Of a stretch of 64,000 nucleotides of DNA, positions 50,744-63,168 are shown one piece after another (the stretch's first letter is position 1; every line of letters starts with the position of its first letter). The DNA is from Capillidium heterosporum (Eukaryota > Entomophthoromycota > Entomophthoromycetes > Entomophthorales > Capillidiaceae). The notes beneath the pieces were generated by a model. The model had not been told where the DNA came from, did no database searches, and was given only the letters and a program-made list of their open reading frames with translations. Where the stretch lies: contig WBMQ01000015.1 in the NCBI GenBank assembly GCA_016630905.1, positions 186,001 to 250,000 on the forward strand. The letters are read 5' to 3'. The translations under genes were made by a program, and so were the position numbers.

Positions 50744-51632
50744 CGTATACTATTTTAAAAAAAGTCGGGTTGATAGAACTGCCTGTTGGTTCTTATATTC
50801 GAAGTTGCAATTCTTCCTTGTCTTCGAGACTTGAAGCTCTTTGAACAAAGTTGATTTGAATGAACCGAGCTTTAGAAATTGATTGTTTTCAACAAGCCTT
50901 AGTTATAAATAGATAACCAATGAGACTTCCTATAATTGTTCCTATATCTGCATTCATTTGATATCTTATTTATCTCAAAGTTTACATCACAGCTGTTTGG
51001 GAAGTCTGTACTTTGAGTCAAAACCAAGTAACTTTATATTGTATGTAATATATTACAAAAGCCATGGTAAGATGTTTAGATTTCGAGTTTATAACCAAAT
51101 ATATATAAAAGCAGATAATTTCTAAAATATCTCACCTTTTTTTCCTATTTTATAGACTCTAGTCCAACCTTTATAAGTAGGCTAAGGGTTTTCAACTATA
51201 CATAAAGGAATTGAATGGTTTTATACTAAACGATACTTATATCTGCTGATTAGGGAATAGTAATATCCTACAGTAGACATTAATCACCTCATATCAGCAC
51301 TCCTCAAACTCTTACTAATAGAATTGGAGAATTTTACGTATGTACAAGAATTAAATATAGCTGTACTTACAGCATCAGGTTGAATTGTTAGTACGGTTGT
51401 AAAGTGCCCTACATTAACTAATAATATATATATAATACTATAAATGAGTTATAAACTATAGCTTTTTTTAGATTTCAAAGTTAAAATGCTATTTGATTGA
51501 AAAACTAAGGTAATATCTCGATATGTTTATTGACAAAAACACAAACCTTCAAGTCTCAGCAGGTTCAACTAAAGCATTTATACAATATCTACAACTTCAT
51601 TAAACTCCAAAAAAGCATATAAAAATAAACAC
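50744..51632. other. Intergenic
   Basis: AT-rich, OMA1 promoter side and 3' side of the valyl-tRNA synthetase. Nothing else recognised. Confidence 0.5.
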
Positions 51633-54600
51633 CTATAATTTATTCTCCAAGGCTTTTAACTCCTCCATCAATCGTTTCAAACTGATCTCTTGCTTCAACT
51701 TGACCTTGTCTTCTACCTTGAAGTAGTTTTCCGAAGTTCGCGAGCTCAAAATATTAATTATCTTCTCCATCGCTTTAGCTGATTTCTTCAAGTTGGACAA
51801 CTTTACTTTATCGTCATCTTTCCCAGTACTATTACCTTCTTTTTGAATTAAGGTTTTCAAATTGGGTAAAGCTATAAAGTTGGTACTACCTACTTTGATA
51901 CCATCCTTAAAGTCGAACTGGTCAAGATTGCTATTCGAATGAATATGGATTGAACATTTAGTTAACTTTTCGATCCTATGGATGTACGAATCCGTATCCA
52001 ACTTTAAACTATCCATTAACATATCGTTCTTATCTCCATCAATGCTAGGGTTCATTCGTAGCTCCACATCCTTCAGTCCACTGTAAGAGTTTTTTAAAGA
52101 TCGAATCGAATGCAACAACTCGGTGAAGAATTCGAACCTTTGAACAAATTCTCTATGTTGACTTTCATCTGCTAGATCCATCTTTTTAGTTGGATACTCT
52201 TGAATGATTAGAGGTTCCACTTCTTTGGGGAAATGTAAGTGATACCACAGAGTTTCGGTTAGGTAAGGCATAACTGGATGTAGTAACTTAACTACCTGCT
52301 TCAAAGTAAAATCTAGTAGTAGGACGTCATTGATATCCTTCGAGCCTTTAGTCAGCGGGATGAAATGATCACTCAAGACCACGTTGATAAAATTTCGTAT
52401 GTCGTTGGGCAGCTTAAACAGAAGCCGCTCTTCAACAGCCATGTTACAACTTTCGATCAAAGAATTCAAGTTGGAAATTACATAGTGTTGGGCCGGAGAT
52501 TGGATCATTAGTTCCATATCTCTAGTCGCATGTGCAGTCGAACCCTCAATGCCATCTTTAAGTTGCAGTAGATATTTGACGATCTGCCAGACCTTATTAC
52601 CAAAGTGTCTCCCACTTACTACGATATCCAAGTTCAAGTTGATCTGCCTTCCCTGTTGCAAGTAGCTCAACAGAGCAAAGCGTAGAGCATCAGCCCCATT
52701 GGTATCCATTCCGTTGGGGAATTCCTTCTGGAAGTTAGCTAAGCTGATCTGCTTCTCCTTAGCGGGTAAGTAAGTGTTATCCTCTAACTGTCGGGTCCAA
52801 GTCTTTAAATCGATACCGTCGATTATGTGAAAGAGGTCGATGACGTTTCCTAAACTTTTGGACATCTTCCTACCCAGCTTGTCACGGACCATAGGGTGGA
52901 GTAGTACCTGCTTGAACGGTGGTTGCTGGAGTTGAGGAGTCAGGTAGCTACATAGTAACGACATTCGAACTACCCAGAAGAATAGGATATCACTACCAGT
53001 TTCCAAGAGATCAGTGGGATAATTTTGTAGATTATCATTGGAATTGGGCCCTTGCCAGGTTAGGTTAGTGGATAGAGGTAGTAAAGCCGATGAGAACCAG
53101 GTATCCAAGACGTCGGGATCCTGTTTGATGACCAATTTTTCCATCAATTTACTATTTCCATCTAAAATTTCAAGCATATGTTTGTTGGCTTCCTGTAAAT
53201 TTTCTGACACGAACCAGTTGTCCTTGATTTTCAATTTGTATAGCTGCAGCTCAGTGTCAGTTAGATTCAAATCCGATTTGATTTCACAGGTGAAGGCGGG
53301 TATAGGATGGCCCCAAACCAGTTGTCTAGATATGCACCAGGGCTCGACCCTGTCGATCCATCTCAAGAAATCCGTCTTGAAGTTGGAAGGTAGGAACGTT
53401 AACTTATCCTGATCGACTAGCTTTCTGGTGCTAGGTACCATGGCCTTCAGATCCAAGAACCACTGTGGTTTAAGCTTGAACTCGACTAGATCTCCTGATT
53501 TGGAGCACCTCCTTATGATGTAGTTTCCTTCGATAGGTGCCTGCTTCACTCGGTTCTCCTTCTTCAACAAGTCGACGATAGCTTTTCGAGCTTGCAGTCG
53601 GGGAAGGTTAGAAAGCTGGGGCCAGCTCTCGGATGGGATGATATGACCTCGGTCGTCGAAGGTGTCATACTGGACCAGCTGATTCATATCAAGATCGGAA
53701 TTTTGACGCAAGTAAGCCGCTAGGTCGTTAGGATCGTGGGCCGGTGTAACCTTCACTACACCGGTATAAACCTCCATATCTACCAATATTGGGTCGGCTA
53801 CTATTTTCAACTTCTTGTTCTTGATTATTGGATGGTAAGCATATTTCCCTATAAGATGCTATAAAGAATAGGCATTATAGTTAGTATAAATATACACGAA
53901 TTTTTACTTTGTATCGGGTATCATCGGGATGTACTGCCAGCAACTCATCTCCCAACATAGTTTCGGGTCTGGTAGTTGCCACTACTATCTTTTCACCGTC
54001 GGGGGTATCGTAATCCACGTAGTAGACATAACCAACCTCCAGATCCACCGGCTCCGAGTTGGAACTTTGGATCGACAGAATCTGTGGTTTATCGTAAACT
54101 TGACTATCTACCTATTAAAACCTATTAAAACAGCAAAAAGGACGTTCCAGTTACTTCAATATCGGAGATGACAGTATTCAACTTGAAGCAGAAGTTGATC
54201 AGACCTACTCTTCGGAAGATAATCCCATCCTTAAACAGCTTGATAAACGTCTCCTTGACTCGTCTGCTTCTTTTATCGTCAAGAGTAAAATATAACTCCT
54301 CTTTGTGGAAACTTAGCCCAAGCCTCTTGACCTGACCTTCTATAACGTTCCTGTTGTTCAATTGAAACTTGTTGATCTCTTTCAAGAAAGTCCGTTGGTC
54401 GATATCCCGCTTGGTTATATTTTGAGTTTGAAGTAAGTGTCGCTCGACTATGGATTCGGTTGCTATGCCGGCATGGTCGTACCCCAATATCAAGTTAACT
54501 TTAGATCCCCGCATACGGTAATATCGAGCTAATGTATCCTACCAATTAAAAATAGAAAACTTTTGAATATATTTTAATAAAAAGGTTAAAGTAGTTACTT

Positions 54601-54982
54601 GGATGGTAAAAGTTAACCCATGACCCAAATGTAATTTACCAGTTACGTTGGGTGGAGGTAACAACATGGTAAAAGGCTTCTTAGCATCACCTTTTGTAAA
54701 GTATTCTAATTTAAAAAGGTCAGCAAAAGTGTTTATAGAAAAAAGCCTACCATTCTTTTCCCAAAAATCGTACCAACCTTTCTCAACTTTGGCCTAAAAA
54801 ATGTAAATAATGTAAAATAATGAAAGGTTTACTGGATTGTAACTTTCACTTAGCTTTAGCTTATCATCAACTAGTTGGCTCAACAACGGTTCTGGCAATT
54901 TATGTTTGTATCGCAAGTTTAACTTGAGGTTGGGAGGTTGAAATTTAAGTTTATTTAAATTGTTTAGTAGCCTAGTAACCAT
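51633..54982 (-). CDS. VARS2: Valyl-tRNA synthetase, probably mitochondrial
   Basis: Class I synthetase charging tRNA-Val. Exons splice cleanly from ATG 54980-54982 through introns of about 40-60 nt. The N-terminus [20 protein letters not shown] is basic without acids, fitting a mitochondrial presequence. The HIGH motif lies in [16 protein letters not shown]. The CP1 editing domain has [20 protein letters not shown] and [20 protein letters not shown]-type and [12 protein letters not shown] motifs follow, and [11 protein letters not shown] is the KMSKS loop. An anticodon-binding helical domain ([17 protein letters not shown]) and a C-terminal coiled coil ([20 protein letters not shown]) close the protein. 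Fungal cytosolic ValRS is often produced from the same gene by alternative starts, so dual targeting is possible. Confidence 0.92.
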
Positions 54983-55720
54983 ATCTCCTTAAAAATATAA
55001 CTGTTATTAGTTGGTCATATATATTTGTATAGTGAACTTGCTGACTTCTCTATCTCTATAACTGAGTTGATTGTTCGATTCCTTCCTGCAGCTGATGAAG
55101 CCTCTGAAAAAGTTTGTAGGATTTGAACCAAACTCGAAATTCTGTCATCAAAATTTGAGATCCCTGATATTGCAGTTTGAACTAAATTTGTATATATTAA
55201 TGGAAAAAGCACATTTTTGATAGTATTTCTTGCAACAAGTAAAAGATATCAAGGAGAAGATAGGCTTGTTAGACTTTAAAAGAAAGTGGATATAGATGTT
55301 ACAATGAAAGGTTTTTCCATACTGGAATTTTACTCCATTTAATTTAACTGAGATAAACAGTCTGTATACGTTATAAAGCAATCTGATACTTGGAAGGATA
55401 GCTTTACTACCAATTAGCTACTGTGCAACTGTTTGCCTTTAAAGAGAACTAATACTTTTACAAGTTAATCTACAAACCTATCAACCATTACATCTTCATC
55501 CATCAACACAAACCAAAATTTGGTTACTACCTGGACGTATTTAACTTCTTCATATATATAGTTAAACACATAACCTTATCAGGATTTTTATATCTATTTT
55601 ATTACTTGTGGAGCTTGTAATTTTAACTCTTTACATTTAAACTTTATATGCTGTCCAAGATGGCTGTACATCGGAGGCTTAAGAGCTTCAACCATTCTAT
55701 AGATAGGACAAACACCCTTT
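54983..55720. other. Intergenic, possible short exon
   Basis: On the minus strand 55015-55188 an acceptor-preceded open stretch reads ISNFDDRISSLVQILQTFSE and onward, helix-like, but no start or partner exon was found. The rest is AT-rich. Confidence 0.35.
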
Positions 55721-57574
55721 TCAAGCTGATCCTGTATTGATGAATTCTGAGCTTAGACCGTACCTTCCAACGTACTTTTTCAGCTTGGCTAATACGTGGG
55801 TGGCATCCATCCTCTCGACTGATAGTGGACAACTATTAGCCAACTGGAGGATATCCATTATAAGAACTATTCGAGGTTGAATAATGTCTAGATCGATACC
55901 TAATTCATAATGATCGTTGAAATGAACTAAGTTGAGATAGACGAACATAAAATCAGCTAGATCTCGAAACTGAAACTGTCGGAACTGGAAATACAGACTG
56001 TTGTCGATTATTTCAGCTAGTAATTGATTGGGACTACGTTCTAAGCCTTTATACTTCACAAGATAATCATCCAATCCATTTATGAACTTTGCAGATCCTT
56101 CCACTCCAGGATAAAGCTGCTGGGCTACTTTCTTTAAATGCATAGGTACGATGTATACGTATATACACAGAAGGAGGTGTACAATTCGGATAAGTTTGAT
56201 CGTATCAGATGCGCTTAGCTTTACAGGTCTTGGGCTGCTTAATAGAACCGGCAGAAGGAGGTACAAATACCCGCTCAGCAGAAGTTGAGAGTAACGCATC
56301 AGTGCTATCTTGGAATGTTGGCTACAGTAGGGGTTCAAAAAATTATAGATAAAAGAAGTTGGCATCGTGCTAAGACTTTTGAAGCTACAGTAATGTTGAG
56401 GTGGGTTGATAGAAATACCTATGATGGCCTCAACGTGCAATGCTATAGGGACAAACACCTGGTCAGGTACCCGGAGCTCAGCTAAAGATAAATTATCAAA
56501 GTTGGGATCGGAAAACTCGAGGTATTTGACGCAGCTGTAGATAAAGTACATGAGGTCGCTGACGTCGGTCAATGGAAAAGGTTTCCAAAGCGACGTGTTG
56601 TAGAAGTAGAAACTGCCGTTCATTTCATTAAGATTTGTCTTTATACGTTCTACATAGCTGCTAAACATAAGCTTGGTATTGGTGAGACTGGGAGTTACGG
56701 TCTGCATCTCGATGAACTCTAGGAGTAGCAGATTCCACAGTGTACGACCTTCCTTTCTATCGAAAGTTGAATCCATGATACAATTTGAGCCATTCAAATC
56801 ATCGTCTATACAATTCAATCGAAGTAATCTACCCATTTGAAGGGCCAAGCTGTAGTAGTAAAGCTTGAGGTCATAGTTACAATCCATACCAGCGACTCTA
56901 CTTAACAGAATTAGCACCTTGAGGTTGGATATTGATGGCTGGTTATAAGTTTCCGATATCATCTTCTTGGCTGATGGAAGTGTGTGATAAAATACAGCTG
57001 AGAAGGTGAAAGTATCGGTTGAATCTGCAAACTTACTGAGTAAAGCTATCAAGGCGTAAGACAGAAGACTGAGTTGCCTGGATTTGATTGAGGTGAAAAT
57101 ATCATTCGGTTTAAAGATGATTTTATATACAGAAAGGTAGCAGTCTATGGCGTGGAATCCAAGTTGTAGGAACTTGCCGTAGTTAATGAATGTCAACGGA
57201 TCGGTAGTTCGAATGTTGAAACTGGTTCGGCTTCGTATCGATGTCCTTTTGGAAGCATATGTAGTAATTAATGTAGTGATTCGATCGATGCTATATTCTA
57301 TCTTCTGTACTTTATAATAAAGATCCTTCTTATCTACCTTTCTAAGACACTTTTTGTTCTTCAGAAGTTGAAGTTGCTTGGAAGCTCAGGCTAAGTACTG
57401 GACTACCTGAAAGTAGATTGCTATTGAGCTGTTGATTGTCATATCATGTACTGGGTTCCGACTTTTGGATGAACAATCGTAGCCAAGTGCTTCCATCCAA
57501 CTGATTACGCTTTCTATCTGAGATTCTAGAGCTTGTATACGTGTGTTGATAGCCTCAAGTAAACTTCGCTTCAA
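55721..57574 (-). CDS. Fungal-specific transcription-factor domain protein lacking a visible zinc cluster
   Basis: The main exon (about 57346-55721) encodes roughly 540 residues of helical sequence. It has the fungal_trans middle-homology pattern: KVLILLSRVAGMDCNYDLKL YYYSLALQMGRLLRLNCIDD, then RTLWNLLLLEFIEMQ. An upstream exon (57574-57413) encodes LLEAINTRIQALESQIESVI, the short coiled coil that normally follows a Zn2Cys6 cluster. No cysteine cluster is readable upstream. Joining the exons with the gtagtc donor and cttag acceptor leaves the frames one base apart, so the start and the splice are uncertain. The gene may be missing its DNA-binding exon, or I have not found it. Confidence 0.65.
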
Positions 57575-58887
57575 GATCGATTTGCTTTTACTTGGTTATC
57601 CTTCGAAGGCTCATATAAAATTATGATTAGTTTCTTCATAGGTATATTCATTTCTATTATCCACTCGAAATCGAAGAGTGTTTAATATCGACCTACCTGT
57701 AGATAACTTACAGCATCTATCAAATTGCTATCACGTTTATCGCACCATCAAACTTTCCAAATACCATCGATAGATTCTATTGATTAGAGAAATTCGCAAA
57801 CTCTGATGCCTAGGCTGGTAATGAGGATTAGCCTTCATATAGGTCCTTTCAGGGAAATTAATTAGCTGGTGTTGAAGGTGGGGTTTGTAGTTTGGCCATC
57901 CAGATTAACTTTACTTCCAGTAGACCTAATTCCAGACTTGTATATAAAAGTTGGGTTTCGAAAGTCTACTATTTTCCTTCAAAATAGTATTCAAGTACGA
58001 ATACTTAGCTCTTCATATAATTGCCTGTACGTTGAAAAAGCATGTAGAGTTCGTACAGTTCGTCAATCACCTAAGACATTGAGGGCTAGTGTCTAAACTT
58101 TTGCAAATGTTTGGACTTCAAAAACTCATAACTTCGAAGTTGAGGTTGCAGCTGCAAGATGTCCTACCAAATACATGCTTGAAATAAGTCGAATTAGAAA
58201 TTATTGAGGTGAATATATCTTCAACTTTTATATCCAGGTTGATAGCCTTGTCTTGAACGTGTATGTTATAATGAAAAATCAATGTGAAATCATTGATACA
58301 CCACTCAGAGCGAAAATGTATGTGAAACTATAAGATTGTAACGTATAGGAAGCCCCAACGAGTAGTGGTTTAAACTTGTAGCTAGTCTAGTTGAAGTTTG
58401 TTTAAAATCCAACTATTTTCATTGAAGTTACTGTCTATCGTCCCAAGAACTAGGGTATAAGTTAGGATACTATAAATAAGCCAATCATAAACTAAGAACT
58501 GTTCTGTAATTTTTCCGGATAATTTGCGATTTGAAATGAGAAAAGGTCCACTCGAAATCTTGGATATTCCACTACAAATTCGAAGACAGCGATACCTTTA
58601 TATCAAAAGTATAATAAATAAAGCTATTTAAAACTGATAAATATAGGCACTTTAAAGGCAGGACAGATTCGTAATAGATCTAGGTAAGTGTAAGCTACTA
58701 TATTAAACTGGAAAGTTAGCCGATCGAACCACCCACTAGTACCACCACAAAACCTCTGCAACTATAAGAAACGAGAACTAAATTACAACTTCATAAAAAC
58801 TATTTATTAACCATAAATTAATCAAAGTTATTGTTCGAAAACTTATCCGTGCCTTTGACGGCGTAGCATTAGTGCGATATAAAAATT
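57575..58887. other. Intergenic
   Basis: Searched upstream of the fungal_trans gene for a CxxC-type zinc cluster without success. The remainder is AT-rich. Confidence 0.45.
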
Positions 58888-59281
58888 TTAGGCCGAGCAC
58901 TTCTCGTTGAGCAGATCGATGATCTCGATGGACTTGACGTCAGTGATGGGGGATTCTAAAGCGTAGACACCAGCTAGACGGTCGTAGGTGATGGAACCCT
59001 TGCAGTTGTAGTCGGAGTAGAAGACGACCAAGGCGTTCTGGGGGATCTCTACTTTGGAAACGGGGCCTTGGGTACCGAAGCATCCGGGGCCGGGGCCGAT
59101 GTTAGCCTTCTCGCCGTTGGGGCGGGTGATAGCTAGAATATAAATGTTAGTAAAAGGCTCTCGAGACTGGAATAGAAGATATAGGTGAAAACGTAGTAGT
59201 TGGAACTTGATACTTACCGACGGGGTAGGAGGCGGAAAGTACGGTTGAAATAGCAACCAAGGCGAGGGTGAAGTACTTCAT
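58888..59281 (-). CDS. Small secreted beta/gamma-crystallin-like protein
   Basis: Two exons (intron about 84 nt, gtaagt...ttctag) give about 102 residues: signal peptide MKYFTLALVAISTVLSA and then a compact domain. The segment ALVVFYSDYNCKGSITYDRL followed by AGVYALESPITDVKSIEII fits the Greek-key pattern of single-domain beta/gamma crystallins (aromatic-Tyr, central Gly-Ser, a terminal S-[IV]-x-[IV] strand). Three cysteines are present. Codon use is strikingly C/G-ending compared with its AT-rich surroundings and resembles RPS9, so the protein is probably abundant. The crystallin assignment is inferred from pattern, not from a search. Confidence 0.7.
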
Positions 59282-60947
59282 GGCGAAATTATATACTTTT
59301 AGGTGAATTAAATTAGAGATAACTAGTTTTTGCAAGAGAGGTGGCAGCTAAAACTATTTATACTTCAAGCTGTTGAGCTACACTTTCCATTGGTGTAAGT
59401 TAAGCTTCAAGTAGCAAGTGCCTCATGACTAGTTGTGAACTTTAAATTATACCATCCGAACTCCAAATTTTAAATTTGAGCGAGTAGTTTCTCGTCAATA
59501 TTCGTTTCCTCGGAATCTATTGGTGGAAGTGTAGATGTGGCGAGGTAACGTGATCTTTTTGGAAAAGTATTTCGAGTCACCTATGTCATGCTCGAAGCTA
59601 AACTTCTAAATTTAAACTGTAGTAGAATCACATAGCTTGGAATACTTCTCAAAGAATGTTGGTTTGGAAGGGGTCTTAGTTATTCCCTCTCCATTCTATC
59701 TGCCTATACGGTAGGCTGGGAAGGCGAGGTTGGGATAAATTACTTTGATTGCTCAAAACTTTAGTTTGGAGAGCTTAAAAATGCGGTGATGGGTAGTAAC
59801 ACTATTCGTTTGGTATCCAACCTCATATTTACTTTGCCTATGTAAAAAGTAGCATGCCAATTGGTGTGCTATGGATCTTGTGGAATTAATTTTCATAGGC
59901 ATGAAAGATATGATGGTTGGTATAAATAAGTTAGCTGGGTTATATCAGATTAAATACTGCTGTAAAATATGCAAATAAGATATCTAAAAAACCACATCCA
60001 ATCATCTACAACCTTTACTTTGTAATTCGAAGCCCATTGGCGTTTAGATATTTATATCCTAACAAGCAAAAACACAATAGAGCTAATCATCCCAAAACCA
60101 AAAGGTAACTACAAAATAGAGTTCCCGTTCAAGTTAGATTGCACGAACATCGTGATCTATTCATGAATTATAGCTACAAATCTACGTCAATAAACCAAGA
60201 GTGCTTTTGAGAATTCACGCTTAAAATACGTGCTTGTGACCAAGGTCACGAGTACTTGGAAGGGACCTAGACGTCGCTACCTATATTTGCTTAAATCGTA
60301 TCAACCTGATATAAATATATAAAAGATAGAAAGATATGTCGATGTTCAACACTATTGAGACTGCCAATTTTTTGGAATACTAGTTAGCTTTCATAGCACT
60401 AATACCCAGTAACTGATAACCAAGAAGCTTAGCGGAAGCTGTAATACCAGCCTACTATACAATGTACAATTGATTATTAATTACTGGTTATCAGTGCCAC
60501 AAAAGCTATCCATTTGTGGCTGGAATACACTTGTTTTTTCAAAAAATGCTCTATATATCTCCTAAACCAAAGTTAGTCAAATTTTCTATCTGTCTTACCT
60601 GTCCTATATATATGGACTTTAAACTGATTGGAGGTAAACTTATAAAAGCACCAACTCTTACTAAATTGAACTTTAAAAATGTGCAATAAACCTTGTAAAG
60701 ATGGCGGAAAGCTAAAACAACCTCCACTTACTTTTATATTCCACCTATGACAGACCATTCTTATACAAAATGTATAATATGAAGTAATTAACTGTTAAGG
60801 TTAGTAACAGTTTGTTATACTTGCACAATTGCCCTATTTAGCATAAATACCATCGATATCAAAAAATATAAACCCATAGCGAATATATTAAATATTTATT
60901 TAGCTTAGACAAAAGCTATATAATCGAACCTTTATATTTTCCAATTT
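59282..60947. other. Intergenic (1.7 kb)
   Basis: Contains a 10-bp perfect inverted repeat ACTGATAACC (60412-60421) and GGTTATCAGT (60486-60495). No gene is supported. Confidence 0.5.
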
Positions 60948-62354
60948 TTACCCTATACACTGGAACTTGAAGTTAGATAATCCAACTCTATCCTTAAACT
61001 TATAGTACAACCTGCTACTAAACCTACCTTCCTCCTCCAATGCCAATTTCAATTGAAAGTAGACGAACCTTACCACTTTCCAATTTAAAACCTCCTTCCA
61101 CAAATAGTAGTACCTAAACTGATACCCAAACTTGACATCAAAGTTAATGAATCCATTGACCTTCTTATTAAATGTAAAGAATTCCAAAAAGATGTTGAAG
61201 CATTCCGAACTGATACATTTGGTATCGTCGTCATAGTCATTGGATTTGAATTGGACGGATTTATCGACAAAGTTTTGCTTGAAAAATTTGAAGTTGAAGA
61301 TTATACCACCGTTCCAACAGGTAGAAACTTTAGCAGGTTCATTATTGTAAATCTTGGTTGCGTCCGATAGAGATTTGAAGTGGGGGTACATGAAGGAAAG
61401 CTGGTATCCATTGGAATCGCGAACTACCCAGGTGTCGTATAGACCAACCCCTTCGTAATCGCTACCACATACTAGATCGTAATCTCCATTTCTGGTGTTG
61501 ATAAGCTGCACTAAATCTTGGTAGAAGAACAGTACGTCATTCAAAACTATTACCTTGGAGTCGGCATGGAAAGGCACGTTTTTAAAAGAAGTGCTAGCCA
61601 ACAGTGGTTTAAAAAGTAAGTTTCGTAAGTAAGCCAGCTTGTCAATACGATCTACCGAATTCAAACTTTTGTAGTAGGTGACAAGCTTTTGATCGTCGAA
61701 CTGCTTGCTCACTTTCAAAAAGTGAGCCAGTTGGTTGTGGGTAGGTAAAATTGGCACATTCAAGCTGAATTCATGACTTACTTTGTTCGACTTCAAATAA
61801 CTGGAATACGCTACCAAGTTCTTATAGGTGTTGTCAATTGAATTGGATTCAACTATGGAGATGAAGACTTGATCTTTACCTACTAAACTTATAAAGTTGT
61901 CGATCTCTTGTCGAAAGATTTCTAGTTGGATACCGTTGTTGTAGAAGTTAGAGGTTATAAAGTAGAAAGGTTTAGTGGGATCTATTTGTTTGGATAGGTA
62001 GGATGTATGAAAAGGCTCGGTTAGAGGCTTGAAGTTGGTCAACTTTTTGGGTAACTTGAAATCGATAGTTGTATTTGTGTTTAGATATATTGGATTTGGA
62101 TCGTTGAATGGAATTTTTAAACTTATATCATTGTAGTGTATGTAACTTAGAGTGTCGTTGACTATTAGAAACAGGAATATAGGCGAAAGGTAGCTGGGAA
62201 TTTTAATAAGTAGGCCAAGTATCGAATAGAGCAACAAATACTTTATAGAGTGGAACATTATCGTATATACTAGAAGCTGTGGTTTCAGCAGCAGTAAAGT
62301 GAGCACTATAGTTAACAGTATGAATAGTATCGGTTTGTAGGTTGCTAGTTTCAT
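60948..62354 (-). CDS. GT69 alpha-1,3-mannosyltransferase (CMT1/CAP59 family)
   Basis: A single exon of 468 residues. Hydrophobic helices near the N-terminus (residues about 8-70) anchor it as a Golgi membrane protein. The luminal domain has the CAP59_mtransfer pattern: FYFITSNFYNNGIQLEIFRQ (usually ANxNNE..l), then ISIVESNSIDNT, KLAYLRNLLFKPL, KVIVLNDVLFFYQDLVQLI, DYDLVCGSDYEGVGLYDTWV, AKVSTCWNGGIIF and a SSECFNIFLE helix. In Cryptococcus this family adds alpha-1,3-mannose to capsule and glycolipid; in other fungi it is thought to serve cell-surface glycans. The ATG at 62352-62354 is close to the plus-strand exon at 62552. Confidence 0.92.
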   Translation of the reverse strand: MKLATYKPILFILLTIVLTLLLLKPQLLVYTIMFHSIKYLLLYSILGLLIKIPSYLSPIFLFLIVNDTLSYIHYNDISLKIPFNDPNPIYLNTNTTIDFKLPKKLTNFKPLTEPFHTSYLSKQIDPTKPFYFITSNFYNNGIQLEIFRQEIDNFISLVGKDQVFISIVESNSIDNTYKNLVAYSSYLKSNKVSHEFSLNVPILPTHNQLAHFLKVSKQFDDQKLVTYYKSLNSVDRIDKLAYLRNLLFKPLLASTSFKNVPFHADSKVIVLNDVLFFYQDLVQLINTRNGDYDLVCGSDYEGVGLYDTWVVRDSNGYQLSFMYPHFKSLSDATKIYNNEPAKVSTCWNGGIIFNFKFFKQNFVDKSVQFKSNDYDDDTKCISSECFNIFLEFFTFNKKVNGFINFDVKFGYQFRYYYLWKEVLNWKVVRFVYFQLKLALEEEGRFSSRLYYKFKDRVGLSNFKFQCIG

Positions 62355-62551
62355 TGTCTATTAAAAAGTAAGAGCGTCAGTTTAAAAAATGTGTACCTGT
62401 ATCGTACTCTTATCTCGAATTATATATCAAGTACTTGCTTCTCGAATATATTATTACAAATATTATTTCCAAATAATGGAACATCACTTCCAAATATAAC
62501 TTCCACTACAAAAAACCTTTATTAAGTTAAACTGCCAAGCCTATCACTTAG

Positions 62552-62890
62552 AATGCTCAAGACCAGCTGTATAATTTAGCGGCTCATACTTTTTGTAACG
62601 ACCAAGGTTGTTACAATCCCTGTCACTGGGCCATTGGCCTAGTCACTTTTCCTACCAACTCTTCATCTTCTAACTTCTCAATTCGTAATCAAAATGGTTA
62701 CGAACCTGTCTTACCCATCAAATTTCTTGATTACCTTGGTTACTTCCTTTCTCTTAACTTTAAACATACTTTAAGAACTCAAACAATCAGCAGTATAATA
62801 TTGGATACTAATTTCCCAATATTTGTAAATTCACCAATAGCAGTTGATATTATCACTGGCTTGGCTAAAGCTTGGCCTAAATTTAGTTAA
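62552..62890 (+). CDS. Orphan Cys-rich exon, probable secreted protein
   Basis: After a cacttag acceptor (62551) the plus strand is open for 112 codons to TAA 62888-62890 with strongly protein-like content. It starts NAQDQLYNLAAHTFCNDQGC YNPCHW, then a mixed polar/hydrophobic domain with Asn-Ser-Ser sequons and a FLDYLGYFLSLNF helix, and ends ITGLAKAWPKFS. Three clustered cysteines suggest an extracellular domain. There is no in-frame ATG, so at least one upstream exon must exist. ATG 62389 (MCTCIVLLSRIIYQ) with a gtactt donor would join in frame but lies only 35 bp from the divergent GT69 start. Family not recognised; a truncated gene is possible. Confidence 0.6.
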   Translation, partial: NAQDQLYNLAAHTFCNDQGCYNPCHWAIGLVTFPTNSSSSNFSIRNQNGYEPVLPIKFLDYLGYFLSLNFKHTLRTQTISSIILDTNFPIFVNSPIAVDIITGLAKAWPKFS

Positions 62891-63168
62891 TTTATATAGT
62901 AGTTTAGCCGAGAACAGATAAATATAATTTATTTACTATAACTACTGCCAAGATATCAAAGAGGTATTTAAACTTTTTAATTACTATTCGAAACCAACAT
63001 TTTGACAATATTCTACTTGCTACCTCTAGCTGTTACTCAGCAGCCTGATTTCGTTCTCTAACCTATGAATAAAATCTTGTTCTTAGTAAGCATCTTCATT
63101 TACCAGCCTAGCCCACTATATGGTTTGAACTTTTCGTTCTTCCAGCCTCTTACTACTTCCTGATCCTC
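62891..63168. other. Short spacer
   Basis: Nothing recognised between the orphan exon and the nuclease-like remnant. Confidence 0.4.
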
